Below, piece after piece: positions 19,986 to 30,400 of a DNA stretch of 43,445 bases. Position 1 is the stretch's first letter; each line of letters starts with the position of its first letter. Source of the stretch: Bacteroidales bacterium (GTDB lineage: Bacteria; Bacteroidota; Bacteroidia; Bacteroidales; UBA1556). The DNA is taken from the NCBI GenBank assembly GCA_015493685.1, contig WGCS01000312.1, positions 1 through 43,445 on the forward strand, given 5' to 3'. Made by a program: the position numbers and the translations under genes. The notes under the pieces were generated by a model, which did no database searches, was not told the origin of the DNA, and saw only the letters and a list, made by a program, of their open reading frames with translations.

Positions 19986-20672
19986 TTATTTTGAAAATGC
20001 ATTCGCATTAAGCTGAAATTGCATATAATTTATAGCATAACCTTGCTCCGAAAATAATTTTTCATAATAAGTTCGTATTTCTTTTACCTCTTCAAGTCCA
20101 TCATAATTATACAAATCTTTTACCGATAGAATGAGTTTATGATTATGCTCTTTAATAACATCAAGGGTATAATTAAAAAGGGGTTCATTATCTGTCTTGA
20201 AATTTATAATACCACCGGGTTTTAATATCTGAAAATACCGTTGTAGAAAAACGGGCGAGGTAAGCCTTTTGCTGATTTTAATTTTTTTAGGCTGAGGGTC
20301 AGGAAAAGTAATCCACAGCTCATCAATCTCACCTTGGGCAAAGAGTTGAGGCACCATTTGTACATAATTGCGTACAAAGGCTACATTGGTCATCTTCAAT
20401 TCGTTGGAAGTCTTACAACCGCGCCACATTCGAGCCCCTTTAATATCCATACCGATAAAATTTCTTTGGGGATATTTCTGTGCCAGCCCAACAGTATATT
20501 CTCCTTTACCACAACCAACTTCCAAAGTAATTGGGTTGTTATTCTTAAAAAATTCACTATTCCACTTCCCTTTTAAACTAAAATCTTCCTTTAAGTCTTC
20601 ATACTTAGGCTGAAACATATTGGGGAAGGTCAAGTTTTCTGCAAAATGACGCAATTTATTCTTCGAGGCCAT
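19986..20672 (-). CDS. trmB: tRNA (guanine-N7-)-methyltransferase TrmB, 228 aa
   Basis: TrmB uses S-adenosylmethionine to make m7G46 in the variable loop of tRNAs. The SAM-binding motif I is LEVGCGKGEYTVGLA (about residues 50-65), the acidic post-I residue is in GMDIKGARMW, and the family signature ELWITFPDPQPKK follows near 118-130. Length is normal. It lies 14 nt after the HU/SPOR gene and 8 nt before the ATL gene, so it is part of the same minus-strand run. Confidence 0.96.
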   Translation of the reverse strand: MASKNKLRHFAENLTFPNMFQPKYEDLKEDFSLKGKWNSEFFKNNNPITLEVGCGKGEYTVGLAQKYPQRNFIGMDIKGARMWRGCKTSNELKMTNVAFVRNYVQMVPQLFAQGEIDELWITFPDPQPKKIKISKRLTSPVFLQRYFQILKPGGIINFKTDNEPLFNYTLDVIKEHNHKLILSVKDLYNYDGLEEVKEIRTYYEKLFSEQGYAINYMQFQLNANAFSK

Positions 20673-20686
20673 AATTTTCTTCTCTT

Positions 20687-21706
20687 CTAGTGTACAATTT
20701 TTTGAATCCAGAGACCCTTTAGCTTTTTTTGTTCTGCCTGCTTAATAAATTTCTTAGCTTGATAGCTTTTGGCAAAACCGGCATAGCATACCCTTATCAA
20801 ACCTCCTCTGGTTTTACCTTCAATACTGGCATTTGGGTATCCACTCTGTTGTATTTCTTTAAGAAAATCGGCTGCTTTTTTCGATGACTTAAAACAACCG
20901 GCTATAACATAATACTTCTTTTTTATTTGATAGTCTTGGCCTTCTTCCTTTTCCTGCATCGTAGATACTTCTTTTTTATGCTCTGCCTCAGTATTTCTCT
21001 TTAAAGAGTCTTTCGCTGCAATTGTTTCTGCCGGGGAAACTTTTTCTATTTCAGCAGTAGCTGTATCTGTCATTTTAGCGCTTAAAATCTGTTTTACTGT
21101 ATCTATTTGCTTATTGCCGGTATTATTTCTATTTATAACAGGATTTACTTCTCGCTCTATACCCGATTTATTTTGTTTCATAAATTTGAAAACTCCAACA
21201 ACCAATAAGGAAGCTACAGACAAAATAGCAATCCACAGCCAAGCGCGTGATTTGCGTTCTTCAGGTTCAGGTGCAGCCTTTATTATTGGTTTTGCATCAA
21301 CTTTTTTAATGGGCTCCATTTTAAAAGATTCCAAACCAAAATAAGTCTTCTCATAATTGAAATCTGTTTCCTGCTCAAAAACTATTGCTCCGGAGCTATG
21401 CAAACTGAAAACGCCAAGATGAGGCATTGTATATTTTTTCTGTTGGTTTAACTCATCCTTTAGTTTATCAACAAAAATCTTGATTTGTTGTTCGGCATCA
21501 TTTCCTTGCAATGCTTTTGCCAACATTTTATCCTCTGCCTGATAATTTTTTGTAAAACTTATTTTCTTAAACTTAGGAAAAAACTCATTGCTGACAGGAT
21601 GATGAAATGCTTCCTGCATAGTTGTTTCCAGCACACCAAAGTCCGGTATTACCACACGACTATTTTGAAATAGCAAGCGACTAATAAGTATATTTATATC
21701 CATCAT
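20687..21706 (-). CDS. HU-CCDC81 and SPOR domain protein, 339 aa
   Basis: Residues about 1-60 and 65-125 look like the two Bacteroidota HU-like domains called HU-CCDC81 (VVIPDFGVLETT, KYTMPHLGVFSL). One membrane segment lies at about 155-174, then a Ser/Glu/Lys-rich linker. A SPOR domain covers about 263-339 (YYVIAGCFKSSKKAADFLKE). SPOR domains bind denuded peptidoglycan at division sites, so the protein probably links a cytoplasmic DNA- or protein-binding part to the septal wall. The ATG overlaps the kdsB stop by 4 nt (ATGA). Function of the HU-CCDC81 part is unproven. Confidence 0.88.
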   Translation of the reverse strand: MMDINILISRLLFQNSRVVIPDFGVLETTMQEAFHHPVSNEFFPKFKKISFTKNYQAEDKMLAKALQGNDAEQQIKIFVDKLKDELNQQKKYTMPHLGVFSLHSSGAIVFEQETDFNYEKTYFGLESFKMEPIKKVDAKPIIKAAPEPEERKSRAWLWIAILSVASLLVVGVFKFMKQNKSGIEREVNPVINRNNTGNKQIDTVKQILSAKMTDTATAEIEKVSPAETIAAKDSLKRNTEAEHKKEVSTMQEKEEGQDYQIKKKYYVIAGCFKSSKKAADFLKEIQQSGYPNASIEGKTRGGLIRVCYAGFAKSYQAKKFIKQAEQKKLKGLWIQKIVH

Positions 21707-22425
21707 AAGTACGTTAAAGCATGCTCTAAATCTTCAGGGGTATCAATTCCCACACTATCAAATTCACTAATTCCCATTCCTATGGAAAAGCCGGCTTCGA
21801 GCCAACGCAACTGCTCCAAAGACTCTGCCTGCTCCAGAGGAGTCATTTCCAGAGCTATCAATTTCTGCAAGGTAGAAGCCTCAAAGGCATACATGCCAAT
21901 ATGCTTATAATAAGCAATTTGAGTATCACCACTTCGATTAAAAGGAATAGCATAACGTGAAAAATACAAGGCTTTTTGTTGTTTTGACATAACAACTTTC
22001 ACCACATTGGGAGAATCAAGTTCTTTCTTTGTGTCAATCTGCTTTGCCAATGAAGCAATCTGAAATTCTTCGCGCTCAATTATATTACACAGCATCTCTA
22101 TTTGTTGCCCCTTAACAAAGGGTTCATCTCCTTGTATATTAAGTACATAATCAAACTTCTGACTTTGCTTACGCATAACTTCAGCTATACGCTCGGTGCC
22201 ATTTCTATGCTTTGGGGAAGTCATCATTACTTCACCACCAAAAGCCTTTACATGATTAAAAATGCGTTCATCGTCCGTTGCCACAATTACTTTTGCAATA
22301 CTATTGGATAAGGATGCTTTCTCCCATACCCTTTGTACCATTGATTTGCCTTTAATCATCACCAAAGGTTTCCCCGGAAAACGGCTTGACTGATAGCGTG
22401 CCGGAATAATTGCAATTACTGACAT
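21703..22425 (-). CDS. kdsB: 3-deoxy-manno-octulosonate cytidylyltransferase KdsB, 240 aa
   Basis: KdsB makes CMP-Kdo from CTP and Kdo, the activated sugar for the lipid A core. The nucleotide-binding start IIPARYQSSRFPGKPL, the VATDDERI segment, NIQGDEPF and the C-terminal IGIDTPEDLE-like region (VGIDTPEDLEHAL) are all present. Length is normal. It is translationally coupled to the SPOR-protein gene and follows the deoxynucleoside kinase gene by 61 nt. Its presence indicates an LPS-bearing Gram-negative organism. Confidence 0.97.
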   Translation of the reverse strand: MSVIAIIPARYQSSRFPGKPLVMIKGKSMVQRVWEKASLSNSIAKVIVATDDERIFNHVKAFGGEVMMTSPKHRNGTERIAEVMRKQSQKFDYVLNIQGDEPFVKGQQIEMLCNIIEREEFQIASLAKQIDTKKELDSPNVVKVVMSKQQKALYFSRYAIPFNRSGDTQIAYYKHIGMYAFEASTLQKLIALEMTPLEQAESLEQLRWLEAGFSIGMGISEFDSVGIDTPEDLEHALTYL

Positions 22426-22486
22426 TTATCTAATTTTATTCTCTCCTAATTAAACTTCTACCTCTTTCTTTCTCTGTTAATGGAAA

Positions 22487-23101
22487 CTAAAAAAGTCCAT
22501 TTATTTCTCCGTTAATTTTCTCTATTATCATTCCCAAATCTTCCGGATTATCCAGAAAATCAAGATTATCAACATCAATAATTAAGAGCTTTCCCTTGGT
22601 ATAACCGCCAATCCATTCTTCATATCGGTCATTAAGACTTTTTAAATAATCCAACCGAATAGAGTTTTCATAATCCCTACCTCTAGACTGGATTTGTTTA
22701 ACCAGATTCGGTACTGAAGAACGTAAATAAATTAATAAATCAGGAGGCTGAATAAAGGTACTCATAAGTTCAAAAAGAGACTGGTAGTTGTCAAAATCTC
22801 GCGAAGGCATCAAACCCATTTCATGTAAATTGGGAGCGAAAATATAGGCATCCTCATAGATAGTACGATCTTGAATCACTGTTTTACCATTGTTCCGAAT
22901 CTCGACCACCTGACGAAATCGGCTATTAAGAAAATATATTTGCAGATTAAAAGACCACCTTTGCATATCCTCATAAAAACTATTAAGATATGGATTTGTT
23001 TCCACGTCCTCGTAATGGGCTTCCCATTTAAAATGCTTTGACAATAACCGTGTTAATGTGGTTTTCCCTGCACCAATATTTCCTGCTATAGCGATATGCA
23101 T
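22487..23101 (-). CDS. deoxynucleoside kinase, 204 aa
   Basis: The protein phosphorylates deoxynucleosides for salvage. The P-loop is GNIGAGKTTL at residues 7-16, the catalytic DRTIYEDA (an ERS-like motif) is near 78, and the LID arginines are in RGRDYENSIRLDYL near 139. Length fits the bacterial dNK family. Specificity for dA/dG or for pyrimidines cannot be decided from the sequence. It is the first gene of the minus-strand run, facing the big kinases across a divergent 340-bp region. Confidence 0.92.
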   Translation of the reverse strand: MHIAIAGNIGAGKTTLTRLLSKHFKWEAHYEDVETNPYLNSFYEDMQRWSFNLQIYFLNSRFRQVVEIRNNGKTVIQDRTIYEDAYIFAPNLHEMGLMPSRDFDNYQSLFELMSTFIQPPDLLIYLRSSVPNLVKQIQSRGRDYENSIRLDYLKSLNDRYEEWIGGYTKGKLLIIDVDNLDFLDNPEDLGMIIEKINGEINGLF

Positions 23102-23144
23102 ATTCTCTTAAATTTTGTTTGGTTATTACTATGTTTGAGAATTA

Positions 23145-23152
23145 CAAAAATA
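23145..23152 (-). promoter_or_regulatory. -7 box of the dNK-kdsB run
   Basis: TATTTTTG on the minus strand matches TAnnTTTG, 43 nt before the dNK start codon. No -33 box is evident. Confidence 0.35.
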
Positions 23153-23317
23153 AGAAAATACTCGAATAAATGATGTGTTTAATAAATTAATTTCAGCTTT
23201 AATTTATAGCTGCCTATTATAGCTCCTTCCTTTGTGATACTACATATTTAAAACCTTAATTAACAAATACATATTGCCATTCTATCAGATTTGTAATCGC
23301 ACTATACATTTCATCTA

Positions 23318-23325
23318 TAAATTTG
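23318..23325 (+). promoter_or_regulatory. -7 box upstream of the hybrid kinases
   Basis: TAAATTTG fits TAnnTTTG exactly. A TTTG lies at 23290-23293, somewhat farther upstream (24 nt) than usual. The box covers the TTG that opens the longest reading frame, which argues that translation starts downstream, at the ATG at 23443. Confidence 0.4.
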
Positions 23326-23442
23326 ATTGGTAAATACAACTTTGGTTACTATTTTCTTCTTATATTTGCACCATTGGCTATTCTGCTCTCTCACATAATC
23401 CTATGGCCAATAAATATTGCTCACTCTGAAAATTATATTGTC

Positions 23443-26400
23443 ATGAAATTAAATTCGCCAAAAGACAAACCCACTAACATTGCTCCCAAACTCTTTGATT
23501 CCATAGAAGAAAAAGAACTTTTTATGGAGACTATATTAGAGAACAATGCCTCTATTATTCTTATCACAGAAGCTAAAAGCAGCAAAATATTATATGCCAA
23601 TCAAGCGGCAATGAAATTCTTTAAGCTATCTCAGACTAATCTCATAGGACTACACATATACGAACTCTTTCAGTTTATTGATACCGATATTTCATCTCAG
23701 AAATTTATTAAGGCGCTTAAAAATAAAAGCACCCATAAGATATTACATACCACTGCAGAGGGGAAAATAATAGAAATAAGCATTTGTAGAAATACCATTC
23801 TATTGAATAACGAAGTATTACACTACTATTTTATTCATGACTTGAGCAAAGATACAGTAGATAATACTCAAAGCATTGCTGTAAGGAAAATTGCAAATAG
23901 TCAATATTTCCAAAAAATAATATTAATATTTGATAGCAACGACAGAGTACAAAAAGCATGGAGTAACTCAGGGGATACTGAAAAACACCAAATCAAGTAC
24001 AAAAACAAGACATTTTCAGAACTATTTAATGCGGATTTACCAAAACAACACACAACTATTCTTAGCAAGGTAAAGAAAGGGAGTATTGAAAGTTTTAATT
24101 ATACCACTAAGGATAAAACAAAAGAAAAAGAATATCACTGCCTTCTCTCCCCAATCTTTAAAGACAAAACTTTTCATGGTTATATTGCTGTTATTCAACA
24201 AATCAACAAACGCTATTTCATTCCCGAAGAAGCAATAAACCTATACAATAGTGTTTTTGAACACATTAGCAGCGGAGTAGCAGCATACAAAGTAATCAAT
24301 AAGGGACAACACTTTATTATTATGGCATTTAATAGGGCTGCGGAACAGATTGAAAATATCGCAAGGGAAGATATTATCGGAAAAGAGGTAACGAAAATAT
24401 TTCCAGGTATTATTGAAATGGGCTTATTGGATGTTTTTAAAAGAGTATGGAAAACCGGAAAACCTGAGAAATACGCTGTTGCCCTGTACAAAGATCATAG
24501 GCGTTGCGGCTGGAGAGAGAATTATGTTTACAAAATCAACGTCAATGAAATAATTGCCATCTATAATGATGTTAGCGAAAAAAAGAATTTAGAGCAACAG
24601 CTCAAAGAGCGCGAAGAAGAATTTACACGAATTAGCGATAACAGCTTGGAAGGAATAATTTTTACCAATAAGGATGTTATCATTCGCATCAATAGTGTAG
24701 CAAAACAGTTATTTGGAATTCCTAATGATGAAAATATACTAGGACAATCAATATACAGTCTAATCGCCACCGACTTTCATAAAATCATTCAGGATGAGAT
24801 CTTTACTAATAATACGCAATTATTTGAAATCGAAGGAATAAAAAGCAATGGTGAAATACTTTATTTAAACATTAAGTCCGAACGCATTAAATATAATGAT
24901 GATAATATAAATGTATTCTACCTCAACGACCTCAGCAAGGAAAAGCATCAGCAACAAATTCTCAATCAGCTCTCTTTTGCTGTTAACCAAAGTGCCAATG
25001 TAATTGTAATAACCGACATTGAAGGCAATATAGAATTTGTAAATCCACGTTTCTGTGAGATAACAGGGTATACCATCGAAGAAGTAATAGGACAGAATCC
25101 CCGTATTTTAAAATCGGGCTATCAAGAGGAACAATTTTATAAAACACTCTGGGAGAGTATCTCATCAGGACAAGTATGGTCAGGGATTTTTCATAATAAG
25201 AAAAAGGATGGAAGCCTTTTTTGGGAGCATGCTACCATTAGCCCTATCAAAGACAAAAGTGGGACTATAATCAACTATCTGGCAATAAAAGAGAATATTA
25301 CAAATCAAAAGAAAGCCGAGTTGGCACTTAAGGAAAGTGAACTCAGGTATAAATTCATGGTAGAGCAATCGCCGGTTCCTATTATTAATATCAATCCCAA
25401 GGGCACTGTATTAAAAGTAAATAAAAGTTTTGTACAGCTTGTTGGTCTTCAACAAAATCCAATAGAACAGCTAAGAAAGATAAATATATTGGATGATACG
25501 CAACTTCAGAGCATTCATTTTGACAACTATATTAAGGAAGCACTTCAAGACAAAATAGTTAACTTACCTGAGATACTGTACGATAGCTCTATTTTATTTC
25601 AGCAGTTAAAAACCCACCAAAAGCACAAAACTCAAGTTTGGTTAACGGGTAAAATGTATCCCATAAAAGACGAAGCCGGAAAAGTAATCGAGATTGTAAT
25701 CCTCTTGGATGATATTACGGAAAAAAAACGGGCGCAGAATTTACAGAAAGCTATTTTTAATATTACGGCAGCATTGTCGCTTACCCATTCTTTAAAGGAA
25801 TATATCAAATTTATAAAAGATGAAGTTGGACAGCTAATTGACACCAGCAATTTTTATGTAGCCCTGTATAATAAGGAGAATGACAGTTTAGACTTTCCCT
25901 ATTTTAGCGGAGAAGAAAGGCAGCCTACAAATAATTATCCTGCAAAAAAGACATTGAGCAAATATATAATTGAAACACAGAAACCTTTGTACGCCAACGA
26001 ACAACACATAAATAAGCTTCTAGAGCGAGGAGAAATCATTCCCACCGGAGTACCTACCAAAGTATGGCTTGGCGTTCCGTTGAAAGTGGACAGGGAAGTA
26101 ATTGGCGTATGTGTAGTGCAAAACTACCATTCCGAAAATGCACTAAGCAAAAGCGACCTTCAATTACTCAAAATCATAGGCGAACAGATAGGAATATCAA
26201 TTCACCAAAAAGAATATGAAGAAAAGCTTAAGATTAGAAACGAAGAGCTGGCCAAAAAAAATATAGAATTACAGAAAGCCAGGGCAAAGGCAGAAGAATC
26301 AGATCGACTTAAAACAGCTTTTCTTGCCAATATGAGCCATGAAATACGCACCCCCATGAATGGGATTTTAGGTTTTTCAGAATTATTGAAAGATATTGAT

Positions 26401-27402
26401 TTAAAAAAAGAAGAGCAACAAGAATATATTGGCATTATTGAAAAAAGTGGAAACCGTTTACTAAATATCATCAATGAGCTAATCGATATTTCAAAAATCG
26501 AAGCCAATCAAATGGAAATCACGAAAAGCACCTATAAAATTAATGATCAGTTGGAAGAACTCTATACCTTCTTTAAGGTGGAAGCCCAAAATAAGGGTAT
26601 CCAGTTAATTTACCATCGCAACAGTTTATGCGACCACATTGAAGTGGAAACCGACAACGATAAAATGCAAGCCATCTTTACCAACCTCATTAAGAACGCC
26701 ATTAAATATACCATGGAAGGAAGAATAGAAATAGGCTATAACATTCATCCCGAAGAGCTTGAGTTTTACATTAAAGATACCGGCATTGGAATTCCCAAAG
26801 AACGACAAGAAGCTATCTTTAACCGCTTTGTACAAGCCGACATTGAAGACCGAAGTGTATTTGAAGGCGCCGGACTAGGCCTCTCCATAAGTAAAGCATA
26901 TATCGAAATGCTTGGAGGCAAAATAACATTAGAATCCAAGGAAAATATTGGCAGCACTTTTAGCTTTACGCTGCCCACTACTATTCCCGATAGTACTTTA
27001 GCCCAATGCAAGTCCTACAGTAAAGCAAAGTCAAGACGAAAAAAATTACTAAAAACACTTGTCGTTGATGACGAAAGAATATCTTTCACCTATCTAAATG
27101 CCGCTTTAAAAAACTATTGTTATCCCATACTTTATGCCCGCAATGGTGAAGAGGCCATACATATTTTCGAGCAAGAACAGGATATACAATTAATCTTTAT
27201 GGATATTAAAATGCCCAATATGAATGGTTATGAGACTACCAAAGCCATAAAGAAAATAAATAATGAAGTTGTTATCATAGCGCAAACTGCCTTTGCCTTG
27301 GAAGGAGACAGAGAAAAAGCCATTGCCGCAGGTTGTGACGAATACATTTCAAAGCCTATTGATTATTACAACTTGAAACAACTAATTAATTTATTATTTT
27401 AG
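23443..27402 (+). CDS. multi-PAS hybrid sensor histidine kinase, 1319 aa
   Basis: The open frame starts with TTG at 23323, but I chose the ATG at 23443 because a -7 promoter box covers that TTG. The longer form would add a hydrophobic, possibly spurious, N-terminus. Numbering here follows the 1359-aa frame. About six PAS or PAS-like domains span residues 45-800, the clearest at about 550-660 (ITGYTIEEVIGQNPRILKSG). A GAF domain follows (about 810-965), then HisKA (ANMSHEIRTPMNG), HATPase (DTGIGIPKERQEAIF, GAGLGLSISKAYIE) and a receiver (MDIKMPNMNG, ISKPID). No output domain is present, so phosphate must pass to an HPt or regulator elsewhere. A paralogue follows 25 nt downstream. Confidence 0.9.
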   Translation: MKLNSPKDKPTNIAPKLFDSIEEKELFMETILENNASIILITEAKSSKILYANQAAMKFFKLSQTNLIGLHIYELFQFIDTDISSQKFIKALKNKSTHKILHTTAEGKIIEISICRNTILLNNEVLHYYFIHDLSKDTVDNTQSIAVRKIANSQYFQKIILIFDSNDRVQKAWSNSGDTEKHQIKYKNKTFSELFNADLPKQHTTILSKVKKGSIESFNYTTKDKTKEKEYHCLLSPIFKDKTFHGYIAVIQQINKRYFIPEEAINLYNSVFEHISSGVAAYKVINKGQHFIIMAFNRAAEQIENIAREDIIGKEVTKIFPGIIEMGLLDVFKRVWKTGKPEKYAVALYKDHRRCGWRENYVYKINVNEIIAIYNDVSEKKNLEQQLKEREEEFTRISDNSLEGIIFTNKDVIIRINSVAKQLFGIPNDENILGQSIYSLIATDFHKIIQDEIFTNNTQLFEIEGIKSNGEILYLNIKSERIKYNDDNINVFYLNDLSKEKHQQQILNQLSFAVNQSANVIVITDIEGNIEFVNPRFCEITGYTIEEVIGQNPRILKSGYQEEQFYKTLWESISSGQVWSGIFHNKKKDGSLFWEHATISPIKDKSGTIINYLAIKENITNQKKAELALKESELRYKFMVEQSPVPIININPKGTVLKVNKSFVQLVGLQQNPIEQLRKINILDDTQLQSIHFDNYIKEALQDKIVNLPEILYDSSILFQQLKTHQKHKTQVWLTGKMYPIKDEAGKVIEIVILLDDITEKKRAQNLQKAIFNITAALSLTHSLKEYIKFIKDEVGQLIDTSNFYVALYNKENDSLDFPYFSGEERQPTNNYPAKKTLSKYIIETQKPLYANEQHINKLLERGEIIPTGVPTKVWLGVPLKVDREVIGVCVVQNYHSENALSKSDLQLLKIIGEQIGISIHQKEYEEKLKIRNEELAKKNIELQKARAKAEESDRLKTAFLANMSHEIRTPMNGILGFSELLKDIDLKKEEQQEYIGIIEKSGNRLLNIINELIDISKIEANQMEITKSTYKINDQLEELYTFFKVEAQNKGIQLIYHRNSLCDHIEVETDNDKMQAIFTNLIKNAIKYTMEGRIEIGYNIHPEELEFYIKDTGIGIPKERQEAIFNRFVQADIEDRSVFEGAGLGLSISKAYIEMLGGKITLESKENIGSTFSFTLPTTIPDSTLAQCKSYSKAKSRRKKLLKTLVVDDERISFTYLNAALKNYCYPILYARNGEEAIHIFEQEQDIQLIFMDIKMPNMNGYETTKAIKKINNEVVIIAQTAFALEGDREKAIAAGCDEYISKPIDYYNLKQLINLLF

Positions 27403-27427
27403 CAATCGAAATAATAACCGATAACCC

Positions 27428-30400
27428 ATGGATAACTACGACAAAAAGGAAAAGAGCGAACTTATAGCCGAAATAAAGCGTTTAAAAGTAAGGTTGGCAA
27501 AAAAAATGGTCCTAGAAGAAAAAGAGATCATATACAATAACCAAAAGTTACAATTGCTCTTTGATAACACACCAATTCCACTGTGGGAAATTGATTTCAC
27601 TCATCTAAGACAGCAATTTAAAGCGCTACCCATAATAAAGCCTGAAGAGATCTACACTTATTTCCAACAAAATCCACAGCTGATACAACAACTTACTGAG
27701 CAAGTACAAATTACCAATATAAATAAGGAAGCCATAAAATTTCAAGAAGCAAGTAATAAAAAAGACTTACTTAAGTCCTTACATAATATTATCACCCATC
27801 AAGATACCACTAATTTCTTTATTAAAGCATTATTCGCCTTAGCCGATGGCCAACAAAGCTACGAAAGCGAATTGGAGGCCTATACTTTAAAAGGAAATCA
27901 CAAACATGTAATTGCCACCATTAGACTCGAAGAAGACACCGAAAGCCGCTCCAAAGCTATTTTGGCCTTCCATGATATTACAGAGCTAAAAAGAAAAGAA
28001 CGAGAGGTTCATAGCACCAAACAAAAGATTAACACCATAGTGCAATCTTCGTTAAATGGGATTATGATGATAAATAGCATGGGTAAAATTATCTTTATCA
28101 ACAATTCTTTCAAAGAAATGTCCGGCTATCAGGATGACATTATCGGAAGAGACTTTATCGACTTCGTTGATATTTCCAGCAAAGAAGCAATAAAAACTAA
28201 TTTTGAGCAACGAATACGGGGGAATAATCCACCCTCTATATATAAATTCAATGGCATTTCCAAAGAGGGGAAGGTATTACATTTAGAGCTAAGCGTTTCA
28301 TTAATTCAAAATGAAGAACATGGCACAATATTAATATGCAATTTAGTTGATTTAAGTGAGAAAGTAGCTGCCAAAGCACAGATAGAAGCGCAGAAAAAAC
28401 AATTTATCAGCCTCATTGAACATGCTGCTGACGGCATTCTCATTGGAGATAAAAATGGAGACATCATATTATATAATAAGTCCGCCTCATTAATCACAGG
28501 CTATAACTCCGATGAACTCAAAGGCATTAATATCAAAAACTTAATTTCTCCCAACGACAACAAGAACAAACCATTAGGTTACAAAGAATTACAACAAGGA
28601 AAACAATTACTTATAGAGCGAGATTTCATTAACAAAAACGGCAAATTATTTCCTGTGGAGATGAATAGTAATCAATTATCCAATGGAAACTATATTTCGA
28701 TTATCAGGGATATAAGCACCCGAAAAATTAATGAGAAAAGATTGCACCTAAGTAAGGAACGCTTTCAAGCCATTGTTGAAAATTCATTTGAAGGTATAGG
28801 CTTAATAAACGACAAGCAAGAATTCACCTATTGCAACGAAAACTTATGCCAACTATTGGGCTATTCAGAGGAAGAAATTATAGGCAGCAATTTCAATTCA
28901 TACATTACTCCCGAATACAGAGAAATCGTTGAAGACCGTTATAGAAGACGATTAAATGGGGAAAAATTAATAAGCCGCTATAAATTTACCATCAAGCGTA
29001 AAGATGGGAAAATACGCAATATAGAAATCTCCCCTGCTGTTTTCAAAACCACTGACGACAAAACATATACCGCCGTTCAGTTGAAAGATATTACCGAGGA
29101 CTTTGCCAAAAAGAAGGCACTTAGAGAAACAAAGGACTATTTAGAAAATATTCTCAACTCCACCTCCGACACTATTATCATCAGCGATCTCCCAACTAAT
29201 CATATAATTGATGTAAACCAACGATTATTTGAAATGTACGGCTATACCAAAGAGGAAGTTATAGGCAAAGGAATAGATTACCTAAGCAGCTGCAAATCAC
29301 CTTATGATAACATCGGATTAAAGAAAAAAGTCAAGATGGCAATAGAAGAAGGCCTTCAGGTTTTCGAATGGCATGCCAAGCATAAAGACGGTAGTTTGTT
29401 TTGGGTAGAAATAGGCTTAAAATCCACCAATATTGGGAACAATCAACGTATTATTGCCACCATACGCGACATTGAAGAGGCCAAACAAAATGCCATTAAG
29501 CTACAACAAAGTGAAGAACGTTTTAAGATACTATCGGATTTAACTTTCGAGGGAATATTGATTCATAAAAATGCCAAAGCCATTGATGGTAACCTTGCCA
29601 TGGAAAAAATCTCGGGCTATAGTTACGATGAAATCATCAATAAAGATCTCATTGAATTATTTATTTTAGATGAATATAAAAAAATTACATATCAGAACTT
29701 ACAAAAGAATGTTGTTGAGCCATATATTGTAAAAGCAAGAAAGAAAAACAAAGAAGTTATCTTTGTGGAAATAGAATCCAGAAACACCCATATTAATGGA
29801 GAGGAGATTCGAGTAACAGCCATACGGGACGTAAGCACCCAACAAAAAGTAAAGCAAGATTTAGAAGAAAGAAACAAACAATTAATCGCCAGTGAATACT
29901 CCTTTAAGTCTATCTTTAATAATTCAGCAGCAGCAATTTATATATTAAACAAGCAAGGAAAATTTATCGATGTTAACGAAGGAGCCTTAAAAATGTATAA
30001 ATGCGAAAGGGACTATCTGATAGGCAAAGGTCCAATGGATGTAAGTGCTGAGGGCAGAAATAACACTAAAGAAGTTCAAGAAGCTGTACCTAATGCATTT
30101 AAGGGAGAAAAACAGCAATTTGAGTTTTGGGGAAAACGTAAGAATGGAGAGATATTTCCTAAAATGGTTTACCTCTCCAGCGGTAATTATTTTGACGAAG
30201 AAGCTGTTTTTGCTTTTGGACTTGATATCAGTGAGCGGAAAAAGAATGAACAAATCAGACAAATTCAATACAAGATATCCCAAGCCATTACCACCACTCG
30301 ATCTACCAACGAACTCATAGATCAAATTAAGAAAGAACTTGCTGCCGTTATTGACACTACCAATTTCTACGTTGCCTTATATGATGAAAAAAGCAATGAA

